A stretch of DNA of 64,000 bases from an uncultured SAR86 cluster bacterium (lineage in GTDB: Bacteria > Pseudomonadota > Gammaproteobacteria > Magnimaribacterales > AG-339-G14): NCBI GenBank assembly GCA_902627595.1, contig CACOJO010000001.1, positions 1-64,000 of the forward strand, given 5' to 3'. Below the pieces are notes generated by a model. That model was not told the origin of the DNA, did not search any database, and saw nothing but the letters and a program-made list of their open reading frames with translations. Shown piece after piece: positions 44,014 to 53,595 of this stretch; the stretch's first letter is position 1, and each line of letters starts with the position of its first letter. The position numbers and the translations under genes were made by a program.

Positions 44014-44581
44014 TATAGTCTAAAATCAAAGGAATTTTTTGAAAAAAATCATCGTAACTGTGATTTCCTCCTTTTTCACTTAGCACATAAGATTTGGAAA
44101 AATAAGCGAAAGTTTTATTGTGATCCAAAACTTCATCTGACATCTTTATAAGACAAAAGTGATTTAAAGGCTTCTTAAGTTCTTTGAGCCCTAATTTTTG
44201 TAAGTCCAAGTAATCTTTCATTGTAAATTGATACTCTTCTCCAGAATGAAAGTTTTTATGAGAACCAACCAAGTCCTTCATTCCAGAGATGTGATTTTTA
44301 ACTACAGGGTTTATTGTTACTGATTTTAGGTCATATTTATCAGCTAAAAAGGTAGCATAAAGTCCTCCAAGTGAACTACCTATGAAACAAATCCTATTTG
44401 AACTTTGTATAATTATTTTTTCTATTTGAGAGATAGCTTTTTTAGGAGAGGTTTCTAAGTTAGGAGATACTAAATTTATTAGTTTCTCTCCAACTAAATA
44501 GGCATCTAAAATTTTTGCTTTTTTTGACTCTGCTGAACTATTGAACCCATGAAGGTAAATAATCTTCAATTGCTCTTCCAT
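44006..44581 (-). CDS. yqiA: YqiA-like alpha/beta hydrolase (esterase family)
   Basis: The 191-residue protein has IIYLHGFNSSAESKKAKIL, the nucleophile elbow FIGSSLGGLYATFLADKY and the late His in GGNHSYDDFFQKIPLI. These match the YqiA/YcfP (UPF0227) esterases. The substrate is unknown. It overlaps yqiB by 44 bp; yqiB and yqiA also stay together around cpdA in E. coli. Its end carries the distal NtrC-like site of glnII. Confidence 0.88.
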   Translation of the reverse strand: MEEQLKIIYLHGFNSSAESKKAKILDAYLVGEKLINLVSPNLETSPKKAISQIEKIIIQSSNRICFIGSSLGGLYATFLADKYDLKSVTINPVVKNHISGMKDLVGSHKNFHSGEEYQFTMKDYLDLQKLGLKELKKPLNHFCLIKMSDEVLDHNKTFAYFSKSYVLSEKGGNHSYDDFFQKIPLILDYMY

Positions 44582-44978
44582 GACGAATAGAATAATTCAA
44601 AAATTGATTCATAAAAAGATTCCATTGAAGGCGTTCGTCTTTTTCAAAATTCATTTTTTTAAAGTTAAAAATAGACAACAAATCTTTATGAAAATTTTGA
44701 AATTCAATCACTTCCATCATTTTAGCTTCTTTGTAAGTTCTGCATTTGATAACAATATCTCTGATTCCAGCAACATCATTGATTAGGAAATGTAATTCAT
44801 CGGTAAATTTTGATAACTCCTTCTTTGAAATGCTTATTTGACTTTTAATTTCAAGATTTCCAACCTGAAAAGAAAACTTCTTGCTTTTGTTGAGCTCTCC
44901 AGAGAGTTTGTTTATTAAAACGAAATTTTGCTCGTAAAGGATGTGCAAGTTTTTTAAATTTCGATAGGTTTTAAACAT
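44538..44978 (-). CDS. yqiB: DUF1249 family protein (YqiB-like)
   Basis: The 146-residue protein is identified by its conserved end, KDERLQWNLFMNQFLNYSIRHGRAIEDYLPSW, matching the YqiB end (KHQINQFLADWLRYCLAHG). Upstream YRNLKNLHILYEQNFVLINKL equals the YqiB N-terminus in layout. Length is near the 140 of E. coli. No function is known; the family is linked by position to YqiA and CpdA. It overlaps yqiA by 44 bp in another frame. Confidence 0.85.
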   Translation of the reverse strand: MFKTYRNLKNLHILYEQNFVLINKLSGELNKSKKFSFQVGNLEIKSQISISKKELSKFTDELHFLINDVAGIRDIVIKCRTYKEAKMMEVIEFQNFHKDLLSIFNFKKMNFEKDERLQWNLFMNQFLNYSIRHGRAIEDYLPSWVQ

Positions 44979-45014
44979 TAATTAAGTCTATAGAGATTTT
45001 ATTCAATTTAAAAT

Positions 45015-45653
45015 TCAGTCATAAGATGCCCATAGCACATTAGCTACAGTACTTCTATAAGGCCTCCAAATTTGAGATATTTTTTCCATATCTTCTTCTG
45101 AAGGCCTCTTTTTAAGTCTTTTTATCCGTTTTACTGCTTCCATTAAACCTAAGTCTGCAACCGGCCACACATCATCTCTTTTTAAAGAAGCAAGCATGTA
45201 ACATTGAGCTGTCCATGGACCAATACCTTTAATTTTAGTAATTTCTTTCACTAAATTTTCGTCATCCATTTTATGAATTTTCCTAAAATTGATTTCCTTA
45301 TTTTCACATTTTTTTGCTAAACCGGTTAAGTAATCAATTTTCTGTTTGCTCAAACCACATTTTTTAAGATCTGATTCTCTTATTCTAAGAAAAGATTGTG
45401 GAGAAATATTTGGCATTTTTCTTTTAAGCTTTTTATATATGGCATTTGCTGATGCGACAGATAATTGTTGCTCAATTATCAATTGTAAAATTCCTTTGAA
45501 GCCTTTGTCCCTTTTATATTCCCCAAAATTAGAAAAATTGATAAACAAATCAATTAAGTCTTTGTCTTTCTTTGCGAGATAAAAAATCTTTTCTTTTAAT
45601 CTATGATCTTTAAATACTTTTGAAAGGGAGATATTTGCTTGTTGCTTTGACAT
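45015..45653 (-). CDS. DNA-3-methyladenine glycosylase, AlkA-like HhH-GPD
   Basis: The 212-residue protein removes alkylated bases. It has GFKGILQLIIEQQLSVASANAIYKKL, the helix-hairpin-helix ITKIKGIGPWTAQCYMLASLKR and the catalytic Asp in WPVADLGLMEAVKR. It lacks the AlkA N-terminal domain and an Fe-S cluster, as in short Mag-type enzymes. It overlaps the COG3146 gene by 44 bp. Confidence 0.92.
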   Translation of the reverse strand: MSKQQANISLSKVFKDHRLKEKIFYLAKKDKDLIDLFINFSNFGEYKRDKGFKGILQLIIEQQLSVASANAIYKKLKRKMPNISPQSFLRIRESDLKKCGLSKQKIDYLTGLAKKCENKEINFRKIHKMDDENLVKEITKIKGIGPWTAQCYMLASLKRDDVWPVADLGLMEAVKRIKRLKKRPSEEDMEKISQIWRPYRSTVANVLWASYD

Positions 45654-46758
45654 AGGCTTTTATATGTTGTTCTTCGTTATTCACAAAATTTTCTATTGCA
45701 TCTTTAAAGTTAGGTTCAGAAATCCAATGTGCAGAATATGTAATTGTCGGCTTAAAACCTCTTTTAATTTTATGTTCGCCTTGAACGCCAGGATCAAACT
45801 TATTGAGTTTATTTTTAATTGCAAACTCTATTCCTTGGTAATAACAGCATTCAAAATGTAAGCAATCATATTCAGCTGAGCAGCCCCAATAACGTCCATA
45901 TAAATTTTCTTTATCTTTAAAAAACATTGATCCCCCAACCAAAGAGTCGTTTTTTGTATCTTTTGCAAGCACAAGAACGATATTTTCATTTATCGTTTCA
46001 AGACATCCTTCAAAAAATTCTTTTGTAAGATATCCAAAATGCCCACTGCGTTTTAAATTTGTCGATAGGTAAAATTCATAAAACCGCATCATCAATTCTT
46101 GGTTCAAATCAGTTCCTGAGAAAGTTTGAATCTCTATGCCCTGGCTTAAAACTTTTTCTCTTTCTTTTTTTACGTTTTTTCGATGTCTAGATCTGAAAGT
46201 GTCAACAAAGTCATCGAATGAATTAAAGTTTTCATTGAACCAAATAAACTGAGCATTTTTTCTAACACTGAGAGATTTCTCAGAAAAAACTCCTATGTCT
46301 TTTTCTTCTGGAAACAGGACATGCCAAGAAGATATATTATTTTCCTCGCTCAGCTTTTTTACACCTGAAAGAATTAGAGAAAATATTTGATCAGCGGACT
46401 CTTTATCTTGATGAAGAATTCTTGGACCAGTAGCAGGAGTAAAGGGTATGGAGGAGACCAATTTAGGATAATAATCTAAGCCATGTTGATAAAAAGCATT
46501 TGCCCAAGAGTAGTCAAAAACAAACTCTCCAGAGGAATCAGTTTTAATGTAGAGAGGCATTGCCCCTAAAATTTCGTTATTCTCTTCTATTGAAATGTGT
46601 GCAGGATGCCAACCAGTATTTTTTCCTACACAATTTGTTATTTCAAGTAGCTCAAGAAATTCGTATTTTAAAAAAGGGTAATCATTATTTGGAATTAGTT
46701 TGTTCCAGTTTTCCTTATCAATAGAGCTAATTGAATTATTAAATTTAATTTCTTTCAT
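45610..46758 (-). CDS. COG3146 (DUF482) GNAT/FemAB-like acyltransferase
   Basis: The 382-residue protein has WHPAHISIEENNEILGAMPLYIKTDSSGEFVFDYSWANAFYQHGLDYYPKLV, IPFTPATGPRIL, FRSRHRKNVKKEREKV, and YGRYWGCSAEYDCLHFECCYYQGIEFAIKNKLNKFDPGVQGEHKI-KRGF. This is the full COG3146 signature. The fold is a double GNAT; the substrate is unknown. It directly abuts ubiA (stop and start adjacent) and overlaps the glycosylase gene by 44 bp. Confidence 0.88.
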   Translation of the reverse strand: MKEIKFNNSISSIDKENWNKLIPNNDYPFLKYEFLELLEITNCVGKNTGWHPAHISIEENNEILGAMPLYIKTDSSGEFVFDYSWANAFYQHGLDYYPKLVSSIPFTPATGPRILHQDKESADQIFSLILSGVKKLSEENNISSWHVLFPEEKDIGVFSEKSLSVRKNAQFIWFNENFNSFDDFVDTFRSRHRKNVKKEREKVLSQGIEIQTFSGTDLNQELMMRFYEFYLSTNLKRSGHFGYLTKEFFEGCLETINENIVLVLAKDTKNDSLVGGSMFFKDKENLYGRYWGCSAEYDCLHFECCYYQGIEFAIKNKLNKFDPGVQGEHKIKRGFKPTITYSAHWISEPNFKDAIENFVNNEEQHIKAYVKATSKYLPFKSI

Positions 46759-47610
46759 TTAAACAAATGCAATAACAAAGCTTAAAAATATTCCTATGCC
46801 TAGCCAATGGTTTTTTCTAAAGAATTTCGAACAATCCGAGGGCTTGTCAAAATTAGTAGCGATCATCAAAAAAAAGATCAATAAAATATTTGCTGATACT
46901 GCAAGAAAATATAATAAAGAAAAGGAATTAAAAATTCCTATTAAAAGAAGAAAAGTTATAAGTAAAAAATAACTTATCCATAAAATTAATTTTTCTTTAC
47001 CCTGAAAAAAAATCGCAGAGCTTTTTACGTTGATTAACAAATCATCTTGTCTGTCTGATAATGCGTAAACTGTATCGTAGGCAAGTACCCAAAAAATGTT
47101 TCCAAAAAACAACAACCAGCAATTTAAAGGAAATGTTTCTTGATAGAAGGCATAAGCCATAAATATTCCCATGGAATAACAAATTCCCAAGTAAAGTTGT
47201 GGAATAGGTAAAAACCTCTTCATCAGAGGATAGGTAGAAATTAATAGAACGCAGAATAAGGCCACATATAAACTTTCGAGATTTAAAAATAGAAGCAAAC
47301 ATGATGAAAAAATCATCAACATTAAAAACAAAGCAAGGGCTTCTTTATTAGAGACAGAATTATTAGCTATAGGCCTATTAAATGTTCTTAATACCTTTCT
47401 ATCTATATCTCGATCAAAATAATCATTGATGATTACTCCTGCAGATCTCATAAAAAAACTGCCTAAACAAAAAATTATTATTATTAAAAGATCTGGATTG
47501 CCTTCAGAGGCAAGCCATACTGCGGTTAAAGATGGCCACAAAAGAAGATACACACCAATAGGCTTATCTAGTCTTAGAAGGAAAAAATAGTTTTTTAAAA
47601 CGCCCAACAT
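46759..47610 (-). CDS. ubiA: 4-hydroxybenzoate polyprenyltransferase
   Basis: Attaches a polyprenyl tail to 4-hydroxybenzoate in ubiquinone synthesis. The 283-residue protein with about eight helices has LDKPIGVYLLLWPSLTAVWLAS, the first Asp-rich motif NDYFDRDIDRKVLRTFNRPI and the second YALSDRQDDLLINVKSSAIFF. It leads the minus-strand run with the COG3146 and glycosylase genes, and is divergent from the rubredoxin gene. No ubiC lies beside it. Confidence 0.95.
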   Translation of the reverse strand: MLGVLKNYFFLLRLDKPIGVYLLLWPSLTAVWLASEGNPDLLIIIIFCLGSFFMRSAGVIINDYFDRDIDRKVLRTFNRPIANNSVSNKEALALFLMLMIFSSCLLLFLNLESLYVALFCVLLISTYPLMKRFLPIPQLYLGICYSMGIFMAYAFYQETFPLNCWLLFFGNIFWVLAYDTVYALSDRQDDLLINVKSSAIFFQGKEKLILWISYFLLITFLLLIGIFNSFSLLYFLAVSANILLIFFLMIATNFDKPSDCSKFFRKNHWLGIGIFLSFVIAFV

Positions 47611-47653
47611 GAATATAATCCAGTTCTCATAGAGATAATAAACTTATTTAGTT

Positions 47654-47845
47654 ATGGAAGAATACATTAAGTGGGAATGCATTGTCTGCGGATTGATTTA
47701 CGATGAAGCAGAAGGTTGGCCTGAAGACGGCATTGAACCTGGAACAAAATGGGAAGATGTGCCTTTTGACTGGGTTTGTCCTGACTGCGGAGTTGGAAAA
47801 GAAGATTTTGAGATGGTTCCTTTGGAGGGTGGAAAAAGCTACTAA
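47654..47845 (+). CDS. rubredoxin
   Basis: The 63-residue electron carrier binds one iron with two cysteine pairs: [31 protein letters not shown] and [14 protein letters not shown]. Length and spacing are canonical for an AlkG-type or RubA-type rubredoxin. Its partner enzyme is not in the window. It is 6 bp before the DAACS symporter gene, probably in one transcript. Confidence 0.96.
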   Translation: MEEYIKWECIVCGLIYDEAEGWPEDGIEPGTKWEDVPFDWVCPDCGVGKEDFEMVPLEGGKSY

Positions 47846-47851
47846 TCCCAA

Positions 47852-49087
47852 ATGTCTTTAACCGCAAAAATCCTTCTAGGAATGCTTCTCGGAATAATTT
47901 TAGGAAGTATCTCTAACTCTGTCTTTCAAGATAATTTACCAAATTTTTTAAATTTCTTTTCAGAATTTATTGACGCCCTGGGAAGTATTTTTCTTTCTCT
48001 TCTCAAATTACTGGTTGTCCCATTGGTCTTTGTATCTTTGGTTGTGGGAGTTTCTAACCTAACTTCTGATAAGCAACTACTTTCTATTAGCTCTAAAGCA
48101 ATAGCGCTTTATTTGTTCACTACTGCATTGGCAATTATTAGTGCTTTATTTGTGAGTTCTTTTTTTGAAATGGCAAATGGAGTCAGCATGGCAAGTAATT
48201 CGTCTTTTGAACAAGATGCTATTCCATCTCTTAAAGATACTTTTGTAAATTTATTTCCCAGCAATCCAATTGAAGCTATGGCAGCGGGTAATATGATTCA
48301 GATCATCATATTTGCTATGTTATTTGGTTATGGTGTAAACAAAATTTCAAATGAGACTTCTAAAGTAAGATCGTTCTTCATAGATTTAAATGAGATTATC
48401 TTAAACATTGTTAATTTTGTAATTTGGCTTTCTCCAGTTGGAGTATTCTGTTTGATATTTTCCACTTTCTCGTCTTTGGGAATAGCAATCATCTTTACCT
48501 TGATTAATTATTTTCTAATCGTTGTGGGGGTATTAATATTTCATGCTGCTTTTACTTATGGTTTTTTACTAACTTCGTTAGCAAAAATCAATCCTTTTAT
48601 TTTCTTCTCAAAAATGAGAGAAGCTATCATTTTTGCTTTCAGTACATCTTCAAGCAGTGCGACCATGCCCGTAACTTTGAAAACTGTAGAAGAAAAGCTC
48701 GGCGTTGATAAATCTGTAAGTTCTTTTTGCATCCCTTTGGGAACAACTATAAATATGGATGGCACTGCAATCATGCAGGGTGTAGCAACGGTTTTCATTG
48801 CTCAGGTATATCAAGTTGATTTGAGCATGATGGAGTATTTAATGGTTATTATCACAGCAACTTTAGCTTCAATAGGAACTGCTGGGGTTCCTGGAGTAGG
48901 ACTCATTATGCTAGCCATGGTTCTTCAGCAAGTGGGTTTACCAGTTGAAGGAATTGCTTTAATTATTGGCGTTGATAGATTGTTAGATATGTTAAGAACT
49001 GCGGTAAACGTTTCAGGAGATGCGACTATCTCTTGCATTGTTGCAAATTCAGAAAATAAGCTCTCAAGAAAAGATTTTATTAGTTAA
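47852..49087 (+). CDS. dicarboxylate/amino acid:cation symporter (DAACS family)
   Basis: The 411-residue inner-membrane protein has about eight helices plus two re-entrant loops. Key stretches are the serine-rich FSTSSSSATMPVTLK, the GTTINMDGTAIMQGVATVFIAQ motif, GTAGVPGVGLIMLAMVL and DRLLDMLRTAVNVSGD. It imports glutamate, aspartate or C4-dicarboxylates with Na+ or H+; the substrate cannot be set. The start ATG 47852 follows the rubredoxin stop. Confidence 0.93.
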   Translation: MSLTAKILLGMLLGIILGSISNSVFQDNLPNFLNFFSEFIDALGSIFLSLLKLLVVPLVFVSLVVGVSNLTSDKQLLSISSKAIALYLFTTALAIISALFVSSFFEMANGVSMASNSSFEQDAIPSLKDTFVNLFPSNPIEAMAAGNMIQIIIFAMLFGYGVNKISNETSKVRSFFIDLNEIILNIVNFVIWLSPVGVFCLIFSTFSSLGIAIIFTLINYFLIVVGVLIFHAAFTYGFLLTSLAKINPFIFFSKMREAIIFAFSTSSSSATMPVTLKTVEEKLGVDKSVSSFCIPLGTTINMDGTAIMQGVATVFIAQVYQVDLSMMEYLMVIITATLASIGTAGVPGVGLIMLAMVLQQVGLPVEGIALIIGVDRLLDMLRTAVNVSGDATISCIVANSENKLSRKDFIS

Positions 49088-49140
49088 AAAATAGTTACTA
49101 ATCTGGTAAATTAGCGTTTTTATTCTCGGGAGAGTCACTT

Positions 49141-51123
49141 ATGGAAACTTATATTTCTATGCCGCCAATTTTCGGCCTTTTTGGCTTGTTTATTGCATTA
49201 GTTATTTATTTTATTGTTGTCAGTTATGACGAAGGTTCTGAAAAAGTAAAAAAAATTGCTGACCAAATACACTTAGGGGCAATGGTCTTTATGCGTCGAG
49301 AATATACATATTTATTTTTCTTTGTTTTAGTTTTAATCGCTTTATCTTATTTTGCCCTTGGTTTTAATACTGCACTTGCAGTTACAGCAGGAGCTCTTTC
49401 TTCATCTTTAGCGGGTTGGCTGGGTATGTTTTCTGCAACGAAAGCAAACTCCAGAACAGCCACTGCTGCGGCTGAAAAAGGCTCTAAAGTAGCTCTCTCA
49501 ATTGCCTTTTATGGCGGATCTATTATGGGTTTGTGTGTAGCTTCTTTAGGACTTGTAGGCTTAGGAGGTTTGTATTTTTATTTTGGAGGAGATCCAGCAA
49601 CTGCAAGAGCTATCGAAGGATTTGGAATGGGAGCATCTTGTGTAGCGTTATTCTCAAGAGTAGGTGGTGGAATTTATACCAAAAGTGCAGATGTTGGTGC
49701 TGATTTAGTAGGTAAGGTCGAGGCAGGAATCCCTGAAGACGATCCAAGAAATCCCGGTGTAATTGCAGATAACGTTGGAGACAATGTTGGTGATGTTGCT
49801 GGAATGGGTTCTGATATTTTTGAGTCTTATTGCGGAGCTATGATTGCTTCAATTGCTATTGCATCAACTTTGGACGACTCTGGAATGATGCTTTTACCTC
49901 TTGCGCTTGCATCTATTGGGTTGATAGCCTCAGTTCTGGGAATAATTATTGTCAAAGCATTCTCTTCAATGTCTCCTGATGCTGCTTTAAGAACCGGAAC
50001 CATCGGGTCTGCCGTTTTATTTATCTTAGCCGCATATTTTTTAATCCAATTATTCATTGGAGAAGGATTTGTTAACATTTGGCTTGCTGTTCTTACTGGA
50101 GCAGTCGGAGGAGTCCTTATAGGGTTAATTACAGAATATTACACTGGAAGCAGTCCAATTAAGCAGATTGCAAAATCAGGAGAGACTGGCCCGGCAACTG
50201 TAATGATTACTGGATTAGCTGTTGGCATGCAGTCTGTTGTTCTTCCGATCCTCGTGCTTGCAACAATAATTTGGATATCAACAAGTTTGACTGGTCTATA
50301 CGGAGTTGGAATAGCTGCCGTAGGAATGCTAGCTACAGTTGGTATAACTATGGCTATAGATGCCTATGGACCTGTTGCAGATAATGCTGGCGGTATAGCT
50401 GAAATGGCTGGTATGGGTCCAGAAACTAGAGAAATTACTGATGGTTTGGATGAAGTTGGAAATTCAACTGCAGCCATCGGAAAGGGTTTTGCAATTGGTG
50501 CAGCTGCCTTAGCAGCTTTAGCTATTATCGCAGCCTTCGTAGAAACGGTTGCTCATAACAAAGGAGAGTTTGAACTACTTCTTTCAGATCCTCGTGTTTT
50601 AGTGGGAATGTTCATCGGCATCTCAATTCCTTTCTTGATTTCTTCAATCACAATGACTGCAGTTGGAGATGCTGCTTTTGAGATGATCAATGAAATCAGA
50701 AGACAGTTCAGGGAAATTCCAGGTTTACTCGAAGGAAATGCAGAACCAGATACAGCGAAATGCGTAGACATTGCGACTTCAGCAGCTTTGAAAAGAATGC
50801 TCATTCCAGGCGTTATAGCTGTAGGCGCTCCTGCTGTAGTAGGTTTCGGTTTAGGCGCAGAATCTTTGGGCGGAATGCTTGGCGGCGGACTTATAGGATG
50901 CGTTGCGATGGCTTTGATGATGGCTAATGCCGGTGGAGCTTGGGATAACGCTAAAAAATACATTGAAAAAGGCAACCTTGGAGGGAAGGGTACCGATACA
51001 CATTCGGCAGCCGTCGTTGGAGATACTGTAGGAGATCCGTTTAAAGATACTTCAGGACCTTCAATGAATATTCTTATTAATGTAATGGCAATAGTGAGTT
51101 TAGTTATTTCCCCATTGTTATAA
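49141..51123 (+). CDS. hppA: membrane-bound ion-translocating pyrophosphatase, probably K+-dependent
   Basis: The 660-residue, about 16-helix enzyme couples pyrophosphate hydrolysis to ion export. The catalytic segments are [42 protein letters not shown] and the C-terminal [12 protein letters not shown] with TKG-like [27 protein letters not shown]. The K+ determinant position reads [14 protein letters not shown] (Ala, not Lys), typical of K+-dependent enzymes. Whether H+ or Na+ is pumped is not settled. GGGAGAG precedes the ATG. Confidence 0.95.
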   Translation: METYISMPPIFGLFGLFIALVIYFIVVSYDEGSEKVKKIADQIHLGAMVFMRREYTYLFFFVLVLIALSYFALGFNTALAVTAGALSSSLAGWLGMFSATKANSRTATAAAEKGSKVALSIAFYGGSIMGLCVASLGLVGLGGLYFYFGGDPATARAIEGFGMGASCVALFSRVGGGIYTKSADVGADLVGKVEAGIPEDDPRNPGVIADNVGDNVGDVAGMGSDIFESYCGAMIASIAIASTLDDSGMMLLPLALASIGLIASVLGIIIVKAFSSMSPDAALRTGTIGSAVLFILAAYFLIQLFIGEGFVNIWLAVLTGAVGGVLIGLITEYYTGSSPIKQIAKSGETGPATVMITGLAVGMQSVVLPILVLATIIWISTSLTGLYGVGIAAVGMLATVGITMAIDAYGPVADNAGGIAEMAGMGPETREITDGLDEVGNSTAAIGKGFAIGAAALAALAIIAAFVETVAHNKGEFELLLSDPRVLVGMFIGISIPFLISSITMTAVGDAAFEMINEIRRQFREIPGLLEGNAEPDTAKCVDIATSAALKRMLIPGVIAVGAPAVVGFGLGAESLGGMLGGGLIGCVAMALMMANAGGAWDNAKKYIEKGNLGGKGTDTHSAAVVGDTVGDPFKDTSGPSMNILINVMAIVSLVISPLL

Positions 51124-51130
51124 ATTTTTC

Positions 51131-53224
51131 TTACTGGGCGATGATCAAATTTTGTTTATCGCCTAGCCACCTATCAAGAAGAACTTTAGATATTTCCTCA
51201 TCTTTTTGATTTAAGCCTTCTACCAGTTTTTCCGCTTTTTTAATTAAGTGAGCATCTCTAGATAAATCTGAGATTTTAAGTTCTATTCCTCCAGATTGTT
51301 TAGTGCCTAAAATTTCTCCAGTGCCCCTTAATTTCATGTCAATTTCTGATATTTCAAATCCATCGTTAGTCGATTTCATCGCTTCCAGTCTAGCCTTAGC
51401 AATTTCACCAATCTCTCCGTGATAAATAAGAACACAATAAGCATCTAAATCTGCTTTCCTTCCGACTCTTCCTCTTAACTGATGTAATTGACTCAAACCC
51501 AGTCTTTCGGCATTTTCAATAACCATCAAACTAGCATTAGGAACATCCATGCCCACTTCAATTACAGTCGTACAGACCAATACATTAGTTTTTCCAGTTC
51601 TAAAATTCTCTATGGCCTTATCTCTTTGATCTTTTGAAAGTTTGCTATGCACAAGACCTATATTCAAACCATTCGTATTTTCTTTAATCCATTCTCTAGC
51701 TTCATCTGCCGCTTGAACATCTAGATTTTCGGACTCTTCAATCATAGTACAGAGCCAAAAAACTTGATTCCCGGATTTACATACGGTTTCCAATCTTTTA
51801 ACTATTTCATCTTTTTTCTTATCGCTGTAGACCAAAGTTTCTACTGGTTTTCTCCCTGGCGGCAATTCGTCAATTTTCGAGGTTTCTAGATCAGCAAAGA
51901 TTGTCATTGCTAAAGTTCTTGGTATAGGGGTAGCGGTCATGAACAATTGGTGAGGCATTACTTGATCGGAACTTTTCTTGACCAAATCAAATCTTTGCTT
52001 GACGCCAAACCTTTGTTGTTCATCAACCACAATAAGACCTAGATTTTTCATTTTCACTTTATCTTGAAAAACTGCATGCGTGCCAATCAAAATATCAATT
52101 ACGCCGTTTTCTAAATCTTGATAGATTACTCTTCTTTTAGAAACAGGCATTTTCCCAGTTAGTAATTCAATTTTTATGTTTGAATTTTTAAACCATGCTG
52201 AAAAGTTTTTGAAATGTTGTTCGGCTAAAACCTCTGTAGGACAAAGCAGAACAGATTGAGTATTATTTTTTGCAGAGATGTACATGCTCACGGCTGCTAC
52301 TACTGTTTTTCCTGATCCCACATCACCCTGGACTAATCTTCTCATAGGCTTGGCAAGAGAGATATCATCTGAAATTTCTTTGATTGTTCTTTCTTGAGCA
52401 TTGGTTAATTTGAAAGGTAAATTTTCTTTAAATAACTGTAACTCTTCCTTGGAAATTGGCATTTTTTTTGCTTTAAGCTTGTTTATTTTCTCGGAGGCGA
52501 TTTTGACTCCTATTAGATTCGTTGCCAATTCTTCTACTATTAAACGTTCTTGTGCCTCGTGCTTGTAACTATTTATTTTAATAATGTCATCTTCAACAGA
52601 TGGACTATGAATCTTCAGCAAGGCATCTTTAACAGATAAGGAACTTATTTTTTGTTCTTTAAATATTGAATCAATCTCTTTTTCGTTGAGATTTAGTTCC
52701 TCAATTTCTTTTAAACATTCTTTAATTATGTTTCTTGCTCTAAATTGAGTCAGTTTTGTGGAACCAAGAGAATAAATTGGCGTAAGAGTATTGTCTAAAA
52801 CAGGACGTTTGGATGACGCAAAGATTTTATAGCTTGGATGAAACACCTGAATTAAAGAACCATTGGTCCTTATAACACCATAGCCTCTTACATGCAGACC
52901 AACTTTAAAAGCTTTGGCTTGAGCAAATGAAAAATAAAACAATCTAATTTGTAAAAATCCTGTGCCGTCAGATATTCTTGCCATAAAAGATCTTCTGCCT
53001 GGAAATATGGTCTTACTTTCTAGAATTTCACCCTCGAATTGAAACGCTTCTCCTGGAGTTAAATCTTTTATCGAAGTTAATTTTGTTCTATTTTCGTATT
53101 TCTTGGGCAACAAAAAGAGGGCGTCCTGGATGTAATTAATACCAATTTTATTGAGCTCTTCTTTAACTTTGGGGCCAACCCCTTTTATTTCTGAGATGTT
53201 TTTTTGAAGTGATTTGCTTTTCAC
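51131..53224 (-). CDS. recG: ATP-dependent DNA helicase RecG
   Basis: Remodels stalled replication forks and branched DNA. The 697-residue protein (693 in E. coli) has an N-terminal wedge domain ([17 protein letters not shown]), Walker [12 protein letters not shown] and box [12 protein letters not shown] (usually DEQHRFG). It also has [19 protein letters not shown] and the C-terminal [34 protein letters not shown]. The GTG start at 53224 overlaps the ridA stop as GTGA. It ends the gmk-rpoZ-spoT-ridA-recG run. Confidence 0.97.
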   Translation of the reverse strand: MKSKSLQKNISEIKGVGPKVKEELNKIGINYIQDALFLLPKKYENRTKLTSIKDLTPGEAFQFEGEILESKTIFPGRRSFMARISDGTGFLQIRLFYFSFAQAKAFKVGLHVRGYGVIRTNGSLIQVFHPSYKIFASSKRPVLDNTLTPIYSLGSTKLTQFRARNIIKECLKEIEELNLNEKEIDSIFKEQKISSLSVKDALLKIHSPSVEDDIIKINSYKHEAQERLIVEELATNLIGVKIASEKINKLKAKKMPISKEELQLFKENLPFKLTNAQERTIKEISDDISLAKPMRRLVQGDVGSGKTVVAAVSMYISAKNNTQSVLLCPTEVLAEQHFKNFSAWFKNSNIKIELLTGKMPVSKRRVIYQDLENGVIDILIGTHAVFQDKVKMKNLGLIVVDEQQRFGVKQRFDLVKKSSDQVMPHQLFMTATPIPRTLAMTIFADLETSKIDELPPGRKPVETLVYSDKKKDEIVKRLETVCKSGNQVFWLCTMIEESENLDVQAADEAREWIKENTNGLNIGLVHSKLSKDQRDKAIENFRTGKTNVLVCTTVIEVGMDVPNASLMVIENAERLGLSQLHQLRGRVGRKADLDAYCVLIYHGEIGEIAKARLEAMKSTNDGFEISEIDMKLRGTGEILGTKQSGGIELKISDLSRDAHLIKKAEKLVEGLNQKDEEISKVLLDRWLGDKQNLIIAQ

Positions 53225-53595
53225 TCTTTAAAAGCAATGGTTTCGATTTCTACTGAACTTCCCTTTGGTAATTTTGATACTTCGTATGCAGCTCTTGCAG
53301 GATAGGGCTTTGAAAAAATGTTAGCCATTATTTCATTTACTTTTTCAAAGTGACTTAAATCTTCAAGTAATACAGAAAGTTTAACTACATTTGAAAAATC
53401 CATTCCATCAGCTTTTAAAATTTGATTGATATTTTCAAAAACTTGATTGATTTGATTTTCAATTCCTTCAACTAATTCCATCGTTGAGGGGTTTAAAGGT
53501 ATCTGACCTGAAATAAATAAAAAGCCATTAACCTTCACTGCTTGGGAGTAGGTCCCAATAGCCTTTGGAGCATTATCCGTTTCAATTATCTTCAC
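53221..53595 (-). CDS. ridA: RidA/YjgF reactive intermediate deaminase
   Basis: Deaminates 2-aminoacrylate and related enamines. The start GTG 53595 has GAGGA six bases upstream and gives a 124-residue protein beginning with the normal RidA N-terminus (VKIIETDNAPKAIGTYSQAV). An opening at 53670 lies inside spoT. It has GFLFISGQIPLNP and the catalytic Arg in KPYPARAAYEVSKLPKGSSVEIE. It overlaps spoT by 14 bp and recG by 4 bp. Confidence 0.93.
   Translation of the reverse strand: MKIIETDNAPKAIGTYSQAVKVNGFLFISGQIPLNPSTMELVEGIENQINQVFENINQILKADGMDFSNVVKLSVLLEDLSHFEKVNEIMANIFSKPYPARAAYEVSKLPKGSSVEIETIAFKE

Noticed and set aside
49094..49118. CTAAT/ATTAG stem followed by TTTTTATT upstream of hppA
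   Set aside because: The stem is 5 bp and AT-only, too weak to call a terminator of the symporter gene.
50553..50975. 140-codon open frame antisense to hppA
   Set aside because: It mirrors the codon structure of hppA, has no ribosome site and no recognisable protein features; a shadow frame.
51136..51163. GGCGAT/ATCGCC inverted repeat at the hppA/recG convergence, possible terminator
   Set aside because: The stem is only 6 bp with a 15-nt loop, no T-run follows on either strand, and it lies within recG coding sequence.
51131..53224. RecG box II reads DEQQ instead of DEQH, possible inactivation
   Set aside because: His to Gln at this position is mild, all other helicase motifs are intact, and the length is normal; treated as natural variation.
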